The notes: generated from the sequence alone by a model not told the origin. 64,000 bases of DNA from Bacteroidetes bacterium GWE2_42_24 (GCA_001768515.1 MEOA01000007.1:38777-102776), one strand, 5' to 3'; shown: positions 17,638 to 28,078, numbered from the stretch's first letter. Numbers and translations are program-made.

Positions 17638-19545
17638 TTATTGTTGACGTTTAAGGATGAGTTTTTGTCTTTCGGCTTTGTTTATCGCCAAATTAAACTC
17701 CCTGAAGGCATTATAGCTTTCTGCCGGAAAAAGGCCCTTTTCTTGCTTCAGATAACGAGTTACGGTGATATTGTTGCTTCCGGCTTTAAATTTTAATTCG
17801 TAATCGCCAAATCCAGAATGTTTGCTCATGTTGTCGGGCAATTGTTCGATCAGAAATCCAGATGGATAATTGATCCTTATGGTGTCAAAATCAGTAAAAG
17901 CTGCTGTCAGTTGAATCGGGTTGATCCGTTTATCGTCGGCATCCGGAATCTTAGGGGTACTCCCGGGAGTGAGAGTCGGAACAAAAAGTCTGTCACCAGC
18001 AATGGAAGCAAATCGTTTGCAGGATACGACGGCTGTCATCACAACCATTGGCTTTCCCGCGCGCTGATAATCCCATGACAGTTTTTCAATTTCAATACCG
18101 TTGTAGTCAAGGTCTTCGTATAGATTTTTCATCTGATCATCCGGTTTCTCAATCCACTGATTCAACCCGGTACTAAGTTGACTTCCGGTAAAACGATCAC
18201 ACAGTATCATCTTCGATGATCCATCGTCCGAGACATCCACCGTTAGTGTTCTGATTTTATTGCTTTCAGCAGCACTCATTCCGGGTATCCTCACAATTTT
18301 TCCTCCTTCAGGTGTAACCACCAGGGCCGGATTACCGGCAGTTGATGGCCCCATGTATCCAAACGGATAATACCTGTTCGTGCATTCCACCCAAACTGTA
18401 TCGTTATTTATAAGTGCAGCGGCTACTACATGATTGAAGTATATATTGGCCGGGAAATCTTCATAAAACCCCGGGGCGCTTTCATCGCTGACGGTAACGG
18501 CATAGAGGCATCTGATTCCGGCTGCCTTGAGCAGTGCAACATAGTAGTTCGACAAAGCCTTGCAATCACCATAGTTCCACTTATCAACATCCAGTGCAGG
18601 AAATGGCTGAAAACCTCCTACGCCATACTGAATGCTTACATATCGCATACGATCCTGAAGATAGCCATAGAGGGCGGCTGCCTTTGAACGATCATCAGGT
18701 AAACTATTGGTAAGGGCTACAACTTTTGAAACTGTTGTCTCCGGTAATGCTTGTCTGCCCTCTAGCAGGGAGGCAATCCATCGTCCGTAACTGTTCCAGT
18801 CTGAGAAGTCTCCTTTCGAACCGTCATATTCAAAGTTGGCACATGACAAAAACACCCGGGGAAAAATTTCCGGATATGAAGGAGTGTAATATTCTGGTTC
18901 AATGGCCTTCACTGAGTGAAGTTCCCATGTAAGGCTGTGCTTATTCTTAGATTCCTCTTTATGGGGATTAAACCCCTCAGGCAGTGTTTTATATCTCAGT
19001 TTAACAGGATCGCTGTATTTTACCCTGAAGGTAGCATGTTCGATACTCCGGTTAAAATCAGTCATAGGGGTCCAGCCAGGTATTCCGACATATCCCTTAA
19101 AAGCGAGTGCGTAGGAAATTTCTACAGTATATGGATAGGTCAGAACTACAGGTTTGTAGAATTTTGCACGGCTATCGGTGTAAAGCGACATCCCGTCATT
19201 AACTGAATAGTCGTTGACTTCGTCTGACTTTACTTTTTTTAACAATTTGCCGTTGGCGTCATAAAGCATGATTACAATTCCGGATGGAACGGAATGGTCG
19301 TTATATCCAAGACCGAACAGGCCGGCATCCTCACCATTTTTGTTTAGAATGGTCACTGCCTGATGCACCTCCATTTTCAAGGAAGACTCTGACCCTGCCA
19401 CAATTGTTTTATCGGAATACCTTATTACTGCATTTGCTTTCAGGGTGAGCGAGTCGGGGATAAGGTCTGCCGCAAGTTCTTGCCCCATCACCGGATTTAT
19501 TATCAGCAGAAAGAGACAGGAGTAGAGAAAATGAAAATGCTGCAT
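17638..19545 (-). CDS. Exported DUF3857/transglutaminase-like protein, catalytic residues mostly present
   Basis: A signal peptide (about 1-21) is followed by a DUF3857 domain (about 45-215) and a transglutaminase-like core (about 270-400). The core has the catalytic cysteine in YGDCKALSNYYVALLKAAGI and a histidine in YFNHVVAA. The third residue is glutamate instead of the usual aspartate (WVECTNRY). The protein is probably periplasmic or surface-attached and could act as a peptidase or amidase; the substrate is unknown. Its start lies 3 bases after the stop of the homologous upstream gene, so both are in one operon. Confidence 0.75.
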   Translation of the reverse strand: MQHFHFLYSCLFLLIINPVMGQELAADLIPDSLTLKANAVIRYSDKTIVAGSESSLKMEVHQAVTILNKNGEDAGLFGLGYNDHSVPSGIVIMLYDANGKLLKKVKSDEVNDYSVNDGMSLYTDSRAKFYKPVVLTYPYTVEISYALAFKGYVGIPGWTPMTDFNRSIEHATFRVKYSDPVKLRYKTLPEGFNPHKEESKNKHSLTWELHSVKAIEPEYYTPSYPEIFPRVFLSCANFEYDGSKGDFSDWNSYGRWIASLLEGRQALPETTVSKVVALTNSLPDDRSKAAALYGYLQDRMRYVSIQYGVGGFQPFPALDVDKWNYGDCKALSNYYVALLKAAGIRCLYAVTVSDESAPGFYEDFPANIYFNHVVAAALINNDTVWVECTNRYYPFGYMGPSTAGNPALVVTPEGGKIVRIPGMSAAESNKIRTLTVDVSDDGSSKMILCDRFTGSQLSTGLNQWIEKPDDQMKNLYEDLDYNGIEIEKLSWDYQRAGKPMVVMTAVVSCKRFASIAGDRLFVPTLTPGSTPKIPDADDKRINPIQLTAAFTDFDTIRINYPSGFLIEQLPDNMSKHSGFGDYELKFKAGSNNITVTRYLKQEKGLFPAESYNAFREFNLAINKAERQKLILKRQQ

Positions 19546-19548
19546 CTG

Positions 19549-21585
19549 CTATATTCTTTTCAGTATGATACTTTCAGCTTGCTTGGTAATGATTTGGTTG
19601 AAGAAAGCTTTGATATTATCATATTCCTGTGGTAAAAAAACAGTCTGGTTAAGGTTAATAAGGCTGATGACGGTAATGGTATTGCCATTCTGAAGAATAT
19701 TGTAGGTGAACCTGCCTCCTTTTTCGGGCAGCACTACTACCGCAGGTTTGGGAAGGTGATCAACAGTAAATCCATTTGGCACAGTCCAGTTAATCATCAA
19801 AGTTTCATTAAAAGGATTGGAGAATTCGACCGGGTAAACCCGTTCACGGAGCTTAAAAGGATTTGTTGAAGTGGCTTCAAACAAGAACGGGTTGATGATA
19901 ACCAGCCCACTGTTCAAATCTATGGCATCGGAGAGTGTAAACACCGACTTGATCTTCAAAGGCAAGGTGAGGGTATCAAATTTTTCAATGGTATGGGAGA
20001 TGTATTTTAACCCTGCGATATTCTTTTCCCGCGTTTCGAAATACACGTCGATGTTCCCCAATCCGGTCAACTCTTTTCTGATATCAAGCGCGTTATATCC
20101 TTCGAATGTCTGATTGGCAGATCCTTCGATTGTTCCGTCATCTGCTATTAAAAGTGTATAGCTGGCGGCCTGTTTACTGTTGAGACAAGGTTTCAGGGCA
20201 ACCCATCCCCCATCTTCATCCAGGATAAGCCTTCCTCTGCCATTAATACATCTTACCGGCAGCAATCCGGCAGGTGCTGATAGTTCAGTGGCATCGAGCA
20301 GGATAGTATCCGTGTTCGTAACTACACAGGCAATTACATAATTAAAGTCACTGATAGTGGGGTGTGCCAGATTCAGGAAGCCATTTGAACGGGTACTCAG
20401 TGCAATGGGGTGGGCTTGTAATCCTGTCATACGTAATACGCTGACCATTGATAAGTTGATATCAGCAGCATTCCCCCTGGATTCATTCCATGCTTTTTTC
20501 AGATCGTTCGCAAGCAGGGCATTGTGGCCATCCCAACGAATCCGCTTTTTGATCAATTCGTACACTGCCTGCACCTTCTCCTGATCGGTTGAAAGACCAG
20601 CTATCGCCTCACGAAGGGCTTCTTTCATGTAGCCATGAGAGGAGATCGCTTTCCCGAAGTCTTCATGACTGAGCAAGATATCGTTAATCTTCTCCCAGGA
20701 TGTGGTGTAATCTTTATAGATGTTATCTTGTGTCTTGGTTGAAGCCAGCTCAAAAGAATAGATGCTGGTATAATTCCGGGCGGTGGTAAGGTAATCTTCC
20801 TCCCTGAAGGCCGGCACTTCTTTCATCGCCAACCTGAAACGCTTCTCGATGTAGTGAAATGTCTCTCTCTCAAAATTCGTTTGTGTCACCTGCCCAACGC
20901 TTCTTATCTTATTGGTGAACACTATGCTGTTTCGTCCATCGGTAACCTCATTGACAGCTAATGGATTGTAACCCGAAAGCGTGTGCTTATAGATGAAGTA
21001 TTCTGGTATTGAAACGTTATACTCCGACCATTGAACAGGAATCTTATATTGAAAAACCCAGGGTTGAAGGTTTATTAAAAAGTCAGATTTGATGCGATAA
21101 CTTACATCAATCACTGAACCAGCCCGCACATTGGGCATGGCAAACGAATAACCCGTATGATACCTGTCTTCTTCTTTTTCCAACAAGTTTTCACGTTCGA
21201 AATTCGTCTTTACTATCTTACCATTCTCAAGGTTAAAGGTTATCCCCTCAAGGTCTTCCAGCTTTTCCTTTAAGGCTGTACCGTCGTGGTAAAGGGTGAA
21301 ATGAAAATCACCGGCCGAGGTACCTTCTTTACTGAATACCTTGATGCGTACTTTGCGGTTGAAAATCAACTGCCATCCATTATCACCATTAACATCATAA
21401 CGAAATTCCGACGAACCGAAATCATAAAGAATTACGGCATTAGCTGAAGAGTCAGCCGTATAGATGGTCATATTCAGCTCTTCTTTGCTTACTTTTCCGA
21501 AGTTCATCTCAGGATTCCCGGCTTCCAGCCCTGAAGATACTATAATGGCAATTAAAAGAGTAAATGGCTTGTACAGGCTTCTCAT
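19549..21585 (-). CDS. Exported DUF3857/transglutaminase-like protein, probable pseudoenzyme
   Basis: The architecture is the same as in the downstream paralogue: signal peptide (about 1-22), DUF3857, and a transglutaminase-like core, followed by a C-terminal beta-rich region. In the core the cysteine position is alanine (SRGNAADINLSMVSVLR) and the histidine position is tyrosine (DFNYVIACV), while the aspartate is kept (LLDATE). It should therefore lack transglutaminase or protease chemistry and may act as a binding subunit for its neighbour. From memory, similar substitutions are common in one Bacteroidota subgroup of this family. Confidence 0.7.
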   Translation of the reverse strand: MRSLYKPFTLLIAIIVSSGLEAGNPEMNFGKVSKEELNMTIYTADSSANAVILYDFGSSEFRYDVNGDNGWQLIFNRKVRIKVFSKEGTSAGDFHFTLYHDGTALKEKLEDLEGITFNLENGKIVKTNFERENLLEKEEDRYHTGYSFAMPNVRAGSVIDVSYRIKSDFLINLQPWVFQYKIPVQWSEYNVSIPEYFIYKHTLSGYNPLAVNEVTDGRNSIVFTNKIRSVGQVTQTNFERETFHYIEKRFRLAMKEVPAFREEDYLTTARNYTSIYSFELASTKTQDNIYKDYTTSWEKINDILLSHEDFGKAISSHGYMKEALREAIAGLSTDQEKVQAVYELIKKRIRWDGHNALLANDLKKAWNESRGNAADINLSMVSVLRMTGLQAHPIALSTRSNGFLNLAHPTISDFNYVIACVVTNTDTILLDATELSAPAGLLPVRCINGRGRLILDEDGGWVALKPCLNSKQAASYTLLIADDGTIEGSANQTFEGYNALDIRKELTGLGNIDVYFETREKNIAGLKYISHTIEKFDTLTLPLKIKSVFTLSDAIDLNSGLVIINPFLFEATSTNPFKLRERVYPVEFSNPFNETLMINWTVPNGFTVDHLPKPAVVVLPEKGGRFTYNILQNGNTITVISLINLNQTVFLPQEYDNIKAFFNQIITKQAESIILKRI

Positions 21586-22162
21586 AGTCGAAGTTTTTAT
21601 GGTCGTTGTTAAGCAATTCTTGAATGCGCCTTAGTCATTGGTAATATCCCGGAATCCATTAATTAAACTCTGGTGACCGGTTTTGTTTCAAATGAGACAT
21701 GACAGCACAAATATAAAAACAATTCTTTTAAAACCCTCTGTTTGCAACAGCAATCAAATTTTTATACTGTACCTGTCTGTCATGATCCTGAGTTTTCATC
21801 CCATGGCCCGCTATTTCCATTCCGGAATTTCATAACGATGACTCAATCACCGATAGACAATTCCTCACTATGCCAGTTACTCAAAGCCTGACAAATGCAC
21901 CTTCTTTTGTAATGACTGTCGACAAAGCATCATTGAAAATCATTCATGGAATTATGCCTTCAGTTCCCTGTTTGAGAGGAATTTTGATTCCAGGTAAGTC
22001 ATAAGATTACACTGATTATAAGCTAAATTAACAACAACAATTAAAGTGAAGGTTTATATCAATATCAATGCCTCCCCGGATAGCTATCAGGAGCCAATGC
22101 CATATTTTTTGTTTCCCCCATTATATATCAATCCGTACCTTAGCAGCATCAAGAAAACAATC
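21586..22162. other. Intergenic stretch between divergent genes
   Basis: Apart from a minus-strand -7 element (TATATTTG read from 21715 to 21708) that could serve the DUF3857 operon, I see no gene or structured element. The frame of the downstream transporter is open upstream from a GTG at 22046, but that extension has no family resemblance. Confidence 0.5.
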
Positions 22163-23473
22163 ATGGGTTTGAAGAAAAACTTTCGTTCTGGTGTGCCGGA
22201 TCCATTGGTGCTGGCCCTGTTACTTACCTTTCTCACGATGATACTGGCATTGGCCCTTGGAACAAATCCCGGAGCAGGCATTGCCGGGGTGGCCGATGTG
22301 CTTTCATATTGGGTGAAGGGTTTCTGGGATCTGCTTACTTTTTCGATGCAGATGGTATTGATTCTGTTGCTCGGCTATATGCTGGCCCTGTCGCCTATTT
22401 TCGATTCATTATCAACGGCGCTCACCCGTTTAAGCCGGAACCCTGTACAGGGCGCAGTTGCCGTTACAATAATAGCCGTTGTGTTCGGATTGATCAACTG
22501 GGGGTTGGCGTTGGTATTTGGAGCAGTTTTCGTTAAAAAAATCGCCATGCAGGCTGAACGATCGGGTCATGCCATCAACTACCCGTTAATGGGCGCCTCG
22601 GCCTACATCTGTATGATGATCTGGCATGGCGGACTTTCGGGTTCTGCCCCGCTCTCGGTAGCCAGCGACGGGCACTTTCTTGTTGCTAAGACAGGCATCA
22701 TCCCATTAAACCTAACCGTCTTCTCCCCTCTCAACATCGCAGCCAATGCAGCGTTGCTTGTGCTTCTTCCTTTGGCCACATGGATCATGGCACGTAAAGG
22801 AAAACTGGCGATCCCTTCGTTTGAGACTTTAGCGATCAATCGTACCGAGGATTCCCCATCTGCCAGATGGCGCCCCACCGTCCTTTCGGTTGCCGGATTT
22901 TTACTTCTGGCAGGATTCATCATTTCGACGTTCTTCTCAGCAAAAGGGCATTCCATCGGCCTTAATGAAATCAACCTTATTCTATTCTCGCTGGTACTGA
23001 TCGCCATGCCAACGGCTGAAAAAATCTCGAAGACGGCCGGAGATGCCGTAGGCAGCACCGCCGGGATTATCATTCAGTTTCCACTTTATGCCGGCATCAT
23101 GGGAATCATGCAGTATTCAGGCTTGCTTAACGTAATGACTCAATGGTTTGTCAATATCTCGACTCCGGCCACCTTCCCTCTGTATTCCTTCATCAGTGCC
23201 GGCATCGTCAACCTGTTTGTACCAAGCGGCGGAGGACAATGGGCTGTGCAGGGGCCCCTGATAATCGACTCCGCTACAGCGCTGGGATTAAATCACGCAA
23301 GATCGGTGATGGCGCTTGCTTATGGCGACCAGCTTACCAACATGCTTCAGCCATTCTGGGCGTTGCCGCTGTTGGGCATTACCGGATTAAAGGCTGGGGA
23401 TATCTTCAGATATTCTTATCGGTTTATGATCATCGGATTTATTGTATTCAGCCTCTTTCTGCTCTTCTTCTGA
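22163..23473 (+). CDS. Short-chain fatty acid transporter (AtoE family)
   Basis: The 436-residue integral membrane protein has about ten or more hydrophobic segments and the AtoE features FINWG-type segment GLINWGLALVFGAVFVKK, WHGGLSGSAPL and the C-terminal VPSGGGQWAVQGP. AtoE-type carriers move short-chain fatty acids such as butyrate or acetoacetate across the inner membrane. I chose the ATG at 22163 because the family begins near this point; the open upstream extension starts with GTG and is not hydrophobic. This fits an organism that makes or uses fermentation acids. Confidence 0.85.
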   Translation: MGLKKNFRSGVPDPLVLALLLTFLTMILALALGTNPGAGIAGVADVLSYWVKGFWDLLTFSMQMVLILLLGYMLALSPIFDSLSTALTRLSRNPVQGAVAVTIIAVVFGLINWGLALVFGAVFVKKIAMQAERSGHAINYPLMGASAYICMMIWHGGLSGSAPLSVASDGHFLVAKTGIIPLNLTVFSPLNIAANAALLVLLPLATWIMARKGKLAIPSFETLAINRTEDSPSARWRPTVLSVAGFLLLAGFIISTFFSAKGHSIGLNEINLILFSLVLIAMPTAEKISKTAGDAVGSTAGIIIQFPLYAGIMGIMQYSGLLNVMTQWFVNISTPATFPLYSFISAGIVNLFVPSGGGQWAVQGPLIIDSATALGLNHARSVMALAYGDQLTNMLQPFWALPLLGITGLKAGDIFRYSYRFMIIGFIVFSLFLLFF

Positions 23474-23660
23474 GTTTCTGAACCGGTAACTTCAGGACGG
23501 GATACTGCCTGTTTATGATAACCACAACCATTAACCCGAAACTACGGGTGTGAAAATTTTATACTATTAACAGTTTAAAAAACCTTTTTATCTCCTGTGA
23601 GGCTCAACATTCCGGTGCCATGATTGTTTATTTGTCCTTTAAAAGTATAAAATAAAAAAC

Positions 23661-24749
23661 ATGGAAAATAGTAAGCTTTTCACACCAGGAAAGATAGGTG
23701 AAATGAGCACCGCCAACCGGATGGTTATGGCTCCCATGACCCGTTGCAGGGCTATCGGAAATATTGCCAATGATTTGATGGCCGTGTATTATCAACAGCG
23801 CGCCTCAGCTGGATTTCTTGTGACTGAAGGCACCTCCCCTTCGCCCAATGGTCTGGGATATGCCCGGATTCCGGGCATCTACAGCAAAGAACAGGTTGCC
23901 GGATGGAAGAAGGTAACCACTGCTGTTCATACGGCTGGTTCTAAAATTTTTGTGCAGCTAATGCATACAGGGCGAATAAGCCATCCACTGAACATGCCTG
24001 AGGGAGCAGTAATATTAGCCCCATCGGCTGTTAAGGCAAAGGGACAAATGTGGACTGATGCCCGGATGATGCAGGATTTCACGGTTCCCAAAGCGATGAC
24101 AACGGAAGAGATTCAACTGACAAAAGAAGAATACGTAAAGGCTGCACTGAATGCCATTGAGGCAGGTTTCGATGGTGTAGAACTACATAGCGCCAACGGT
24201 TACCTGCTCGAGCAGTTCCTCTCACCGGTAAGTAACATGCGCGAAGACAACTATGGCGGCAGCATTGAAAACCGCAGCAGGTTTGTGCTTGAAGTTGCTG
24301 CCGGGGTGGCTGCTGCCATCGGAAAAGAACACACCGGAATCAGACTCTCTCCCTATGGTGTGGCCTCCGACATGCCGCATTACCCTGAAATTGATGCAAC
24401 CTATGATTACCTGTCGGTCGAACTCAACAAGCTTGACCTTGCCTACATCCACATTGTTGATCACTCGGCCATGGGTGCCCCCGCTGTTCCTGTTGCAATC
24501 AAGCAGAAAATTCGTCAGAACTTCAAAAACACCATCATCCTTGCTGGCGGTTATGATGCAAAGAGCGGGGAAGCTGTTTTGGAAAGCGGACTTGCCGACT
24601 ATGTTGCCTATGGACGCCCCCTGATCAACAATCCAGATCTGGCACTACGCTATAAGAACAATTGGCCAGTTTCACAAGAAATCAATATGGATCTGTTTTA
24701 CGCGGCCGACGAAAAAGGCTATACCGATTATCCGGCATATTCCGGCTAA
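23661..24749 (+). CDS. Old yellow enzyme family alkene reductase (NemA-like)
   Basis: This FMN-dependent TIM-barrel enzyme reduces activated C=C bonds with NAD(P)H. The 362-residue protein begins KLFTPGKIGEMSTANRMVM. It shows the FMN and substrate-binding motifs FVQLMHTGRISH and HSANGYLLEQFLSP (the usual paired H-x-x-N), then NREDNYGGSIENR-like DNYGGSIENRSRF, and the C-terminal YGRPLINNPDL phosphate-binding segment. It is cytoplasmic, monocistronic and followed by a clear terminator. Natural substrates of such enzymes are usually not known. Confidence 0.9.
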   Translation: MENSKLFTPGKIGEMSTANRMVMAPMTRCRAIGNIANDLMAVYYQQRASAGFLVTEGTSPSPNGLGYARIPGIYSKEQVAGWKKVTTAVHTAGSKIFVQLMHTGRISHPLNMPEGAVILAPSAVKAKGQMWTDARMMQDFTVPKAMTTEEIQLTKEEYVKAALNAIEAGFDGVELHSANGYLLEQFLSPVSNMREDNYGGSIENRSRFVLEVAAGVAAAIGKEHTGIRLSPYGVASDMPHYPEIDATYDYLSVELNKLDLAYIHIVDHSAMGAPAVPVAIKQKIRQNFKNTIILAGGYDAKSGEAVLESGLADYVAYGRPLINNPDLALRYKNNWPVSQEINMDLFYAADEKGYTDYPAYSG

Positions 24750-24771
24750 TAACAATCTAACATCGACATTT

Positions 24772-24818
24772 GAATCCCCTGGTTGCGGCAACGAACTGCT
24801 ATCAGGGGATTCTCTTTT
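24772..24818 (+). terminator. Rho-independent terminator after the alkene reductase
   Basis: GAATCCCCTG (24772-24781) pairs with CAGGGGATTC (24803-24812), and the second arm is followed by TCTTTT. It lies 22 bases after the stop codon. Confidence 0.8.
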
Positions 24819-24902
24819 AATATCGTTATGTTGTTGCCTAAATGCTTAATTAAGCCGGTAATCTCAAGCTTTCTGTAGTATGTATATAATGGTTAAATAT
24901 TA

Positions 24903-25442
24903 TCATTTTTTGTTTGTTGTTGAGTCATCAAGAAGAATCAACATAACTGGTCCATAAGTCTCACAAGAGTCAAGCTCGCCACTTATCGGCCGGGATTGCT
25001 GATCTTTCGATTTGACAAATTGTAAAATAGTATCATTTGGAGCAAAATTGAACTCTGATAATTCCTTTAATTCAAGCGTATCATTATTAAGCTTCAGTAT
25101 TTTAAACAAAACTATTCCTCCACACATCGATAAAAGAAAAGAGTCTCGCCGCACTGAGAACCTGAAAGGATCACAAATCACATCTGAATTTATATCATAA
25201 ATAATCCTTTTCTTTTTACAATTTTCCTCATAATCCACATATAACCCATCCCTGAAAAGGGCAACACCACTTTCTTTTTCACTATTCAGGGATGGTTCGT
25301 TCGGTATATAAGTCCAGTATTTTACACTATCATTTGTCAACAATTCTAATGTCGTTTGGTGATAATGATTATTTCTTAACAACGTAATACCAGAACAGCT
25401 TAATAATAAACAGATTAATAATATTCTAACACACACCCTCAT
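24903..25442 (-). CDS. Small lipoprotein of unknown function
   Basis: The 179-residue protein begins with a lipoprotein signal ending LLLSCSG (cysteine at 16). The mature part is polar, with several beta-type segments (VALFRDGLYVDYEE, DSFLLSMCGGIVLFKI) and no known motif. Base composition is visibly more A+T-rich than in the flanking genes. A short open frame ends 24 bases before its start on the same strand, so the two could be one transcript. I do not recognise the family. Confidence 0.55.
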   Translation of the reverse strand: MRVCVRILLICLLLSCSGITLLRNNHYHQTTLELLTNDSVKYWTYIPNEPSLNSEKESGVALFRDGLYVDYEENCKKKRIIYDINSDVICDPFRFSVRRDSFLLSMCGGIVLFKILKLNNDTLELKELSEFNFAPNDTILQFVKSKDQQSRPISGELDSCETYGPVMLILLDDSTTNKK

Positions 25443-25466
25443 ACAAGTATGTATTTGTTATTTGAT

Positions 25467-25637
25467 TTATTTTATTTCTACATAGGGAAGCATAAGGCTA
25501 TAGGTTACTTGATTCGTCCCTGTATTATAATTTAAATAGCAAGAATTGATCAATGGAGAGATGTTAAAAATGTCAACAATTTCTTGAACTTCTTCATGAG
25601 AAATTTTATTTATGTTTAGAAGTGATAATCCAGCCAC
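25467..25637 (-). CDS. Possible small gene or C-terminal remnant (56 codons)
   Basis: An open frame from GTG (25637) to TAA (25467-25469) encodes a peptide with normal composition, including NKISHEEVQEIVDIF and ending in YSLMLPYVEIK. There is no ATG and no signal peptide. It may be the remnant C-terminus of a longer lost protein or a small gene in front of the lipoprotein. It begins 24 bases after the end of the S9 peptidase gene, also on the minus strand. No family recognised. Confidence 0.3.
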   Translation of the reverse strand: MAGLSLLNINKISHEEVQEIVDIFNISPLINSCYLNYNTGTNQVTYSLMLPYVEIK

Positions 25638-25660
25638 CCATTCCTATCTACCTAAACTAT

Positions 25661-28078
25661 TTATTTCCTGTTTTTCACATACTTCTCGAGCCACTGGTCG
25701 GTTTCCCAAAGCATGTGCAGTATGTTTTCACGGGCTGCATAACCATGACTCTCGAAAGGCAACAGTACCAGTCGGGCTGTGCCGCCAAGCCCTTTGATGG
25801 CGCTGAAGAGCCTTTCGCTCTGTAGAGTAAATGTACCCGAATTGTTGTCGGCATCACCATGAATCATCAGCAACGGCTCATTAATTTTATCGGCATGTAC
25901 AAAAGGTGACATCTTCATGTAAACCTCGGGAGCCTGCCAGAAGGTACGCTCCTCGGCCTGAAAGCCGAATGGTGTCAGGGTACGGTTGTAGGCGCCGCTT
26001 CTGGCGATACCTGCGGCAAAAAGGTCGCAATGAGCCATCAGGTTAGCGGTCATAAAGGCACCATAGGAATGGCCTCCGATGGCCACCCGGTGGGGATCAC
26101 CAACGCCCATCTCATCAATTGATTTGATGGCAGCGGCAGCATTGTCAACAAGCTGCTCAATAAACGAATCGTTGGGCTCGGCAGTCCCTTCACCGATGAC
26201 CGGGAAGTCTGCATCGTCAACGATCGCGTAACCACGGGCAGCCCAATACACCGGAGACCCATAATACAACTGGACAAAACGGTAGGGAGATTCTTTTACC
26301 TGACCTGCCTGATCTGCATTCTTAAACTCTTGCGGATAGGCCCACATGAGAACCGGCAACCGTCCGTCGCGGACCTTATCGTAGCCAGCCGGAAGATAAA
26401 GCGTGGCTGTCAGGTCGACACCATCGGCCCTCTTATAACTGATCCTTTGCTTGCTCACTCCCGAAAAAGAGGCATAAGGATTGGCGAACTTCGTGATCGT
26501 CTGCACCTTATCCCCTTTACGTAACCAAAAATCCGGATTTTTCGTCGGGCTTTCAACCGTTGTGATCATCACGATATGTTCCGGATCAATCACTCTGATG
26601 ATGTTTTCGTAGGTCGATTTTCCCTCTGCACGCCAGAGACGCCGGGTCTTGAAACTTTTGAGATCAAATTCATCAAGAAAGGGACGGTTCCCTTCGGGAG
26701 AACAACCTTCACCATTAAGCCAAAGCTTCTTGCCATTGGCTGAAAGGTGAAGCACAGAGCGATTGTACTGATTGCGGGTTCTGATGAAATCTCCCGGATC
26801 GGCGTACACATCTTCTGAAGAAAGATCGAAGATCACCTTCAAGGCACCACCTGAAACCGAAGGGTTCAACAGGTACCGTGTCTGACGACGGGTCTTCCAC
26901 CAATATTCGCTGATAACAGCCAGATTATCATTTGCCCAGCTAATGCCTGAATAGCGTTTGGGGAGTTCGGCCAATAAAACCGGTGTTGCCGTAAAAGGGG
27001 CATCCTGTATGTAAACCTTATCGCGAATGGATGCCTCTACAGCAGGATCACCCTCATCCTGAGCCTCCGCCCAAACAAGTGTAGCCGGCTTATCGGCCCG
27101 CCAGCCAATGCTTCTTTTACCCTTTTCAACGGCATCAAAGCCGGTTGGTATCTCTTCAACCAGGGGTTTTGCATAGAAAAGTTTTACCAATTTCCCCTGA
27201 CCATCGAAAAGGTTATAATTCGCCGGAAAGCGGTAGAATGGAACTATATACGAATAAGGTCGTTCGACGGTGGTGGCCATCAGCCAATTACCATCAGGAG
27301 AAAAATCAAGGGATGAATAGATTGCGGGTTCAAGCCAGCGAAGTGAAGTCCCGTCCAACGAAACCTTCTGCACTTCAGCCTTCGCGTAATAATCAAAACG
27401 TGCTTCATCAGCGGGCGAACGCAACATGTCCTGGTATGTTCGCACGGGAGCCTTGCTTCCGGTGGTTTCCTGAATAGAAGGGCCTATGGGCAGAACCTTA
27501 TCGGCCGGCAGGGGGCGGCGATGTTCAGGAATACACATCACGTAGAGGCTCTTTGAATCGGGTCCCCATTCATAACTGAAACCCATGACCCCGTTCAGCC
27601 GGGGCTCTGTCAATCGCTTTGCCTCACCTGTCGCGAGATTAAGAACCCAAAGCTCTATGCCATCAGATGTGGTATTGGTAAATGCCAGTTGCGAATCATC
27701 AGGAGAGAAACTCACCTCTCCAAAGCGGGGGTTTTCAGGCAACCCGTTAAGCTTTACAGATTGACCTGAGGCGATAAGTATTAAATCAAGCCCATAATAG
27801 ACAGTCGATCTGCTGCCACCATTGGTTTGGGGATTTATTCGAAGACCGGCCAGCTTAACTTCATCCTGAGCCAATTCTTCAAGGGTTTTAAAAGCATAAC
27901 GCTCAAGCAACACCATGTATTGATTACGTGAGTCGATACGTACCGCCGGCTGAGGTCTGATGTCAGCAAGCTCCAGAATCTCCTTTGGCGGGAGCTGGTA
28001 TTTAAGCGCGTTCTGCGATTGCGATGAAAGCATCATCATGAAAAGAATAACTGTGAATATTAGATTTTTATTAGCCAT
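25661..28078 (-). CDS. Exported S9-family serine peptidase (prolyl oligopeptidase/glutamyl endopeptidase type)
   Basis: The 805-residue protein has a signal peptide (about 1-22), a beta-propeller region (about 90-530) and a C-terminal alpha/beta-hydrolase domain. The nucleophile motif is GGHSYGA (S671), the acid lies in HGDADNN and the histidine in FESHGYA. The hydrolase domain sequence around RTLTPFGFQAEERTFWQAP resembles the glutamyl endopeptidase-like subgroup of S9. It likely cleaves oligopeptides in the periplasm, and its role in peptide feeding is an inference. It stands alone, without a clear operon partner. Confidence 0.85.
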   Translation of the reverse strand: MANKNLIFTVILFMMMLSSQSQNALKYQLPPKEILELADIRPQPAVRIDSRNQYMVLLERYAFKTLEELAQDEVKLAGLRINPQTNGGSRSTVYYGLDLILIASGQSVKLNGLPENPRFGEVSFSPDDSQLAFTNTTSDGIELWVLNLATGEAKRLTEPRLNGVMGFSYEWGPDSKSLYVMCIPEHRRPLPADKVLPIGPSIQETTGSKAPVRTYQDMLRSPADEARFDYYAKAEVQKVSLDGTSLRWLEPAIYSSLDFSPDGNWLMATTVERPYSYIVPFYRFPANYNLFDGQGKLVKLFYAKPLVEEIPTGFDAVEKGKRSIGWRADKPATLVWAEAQDEGDPAVEASIRDKVYIQDAPFTATPVLLAELPKRYSGISWANDNLAVISEYWWKTRRQTRYLLNPSVSGGALKVIFDLSSEDVYADPGDFIRTRNQYNRSVLHLSANGKKLWLNGEGCSPEGNRPFLDEFDLKSFKTRRLWRAEGKSTYENIIRVIDPEHIVMITTVESPTKNPDFWLRKGDKVQTITKFANPYASFSGVSKQRISYKRADGVDLTATLYLPAGYDKVRDGRLPVLMWAYPQEFKNADQAGQVKESPYRFVQLYYGSPVYWAARGYAIVDDADFPVIGEGTAEPNDSFIEQLVDNAAAAIKSIDEMGVGDPHRVAIGGHSYGAFMTANLMAHCDLFAAGIARSGAYNRTLTPFGFQAEERTFWQAPEVYMKMSPFVHADKINEPLLMIHGDADNNSGTFTLQSERLFSAIKGLGGTARLVLLPFESHGYAARENILHMLWETDQWLEKYVKNRK

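Noticed and set aside
22046..22162. Upstream extension of the fatty acid transporter from a GTG
   Set aside because: The extra 39 residues are not hydrophobic and do not resemble the family; the ATG at 22163 is preferred.
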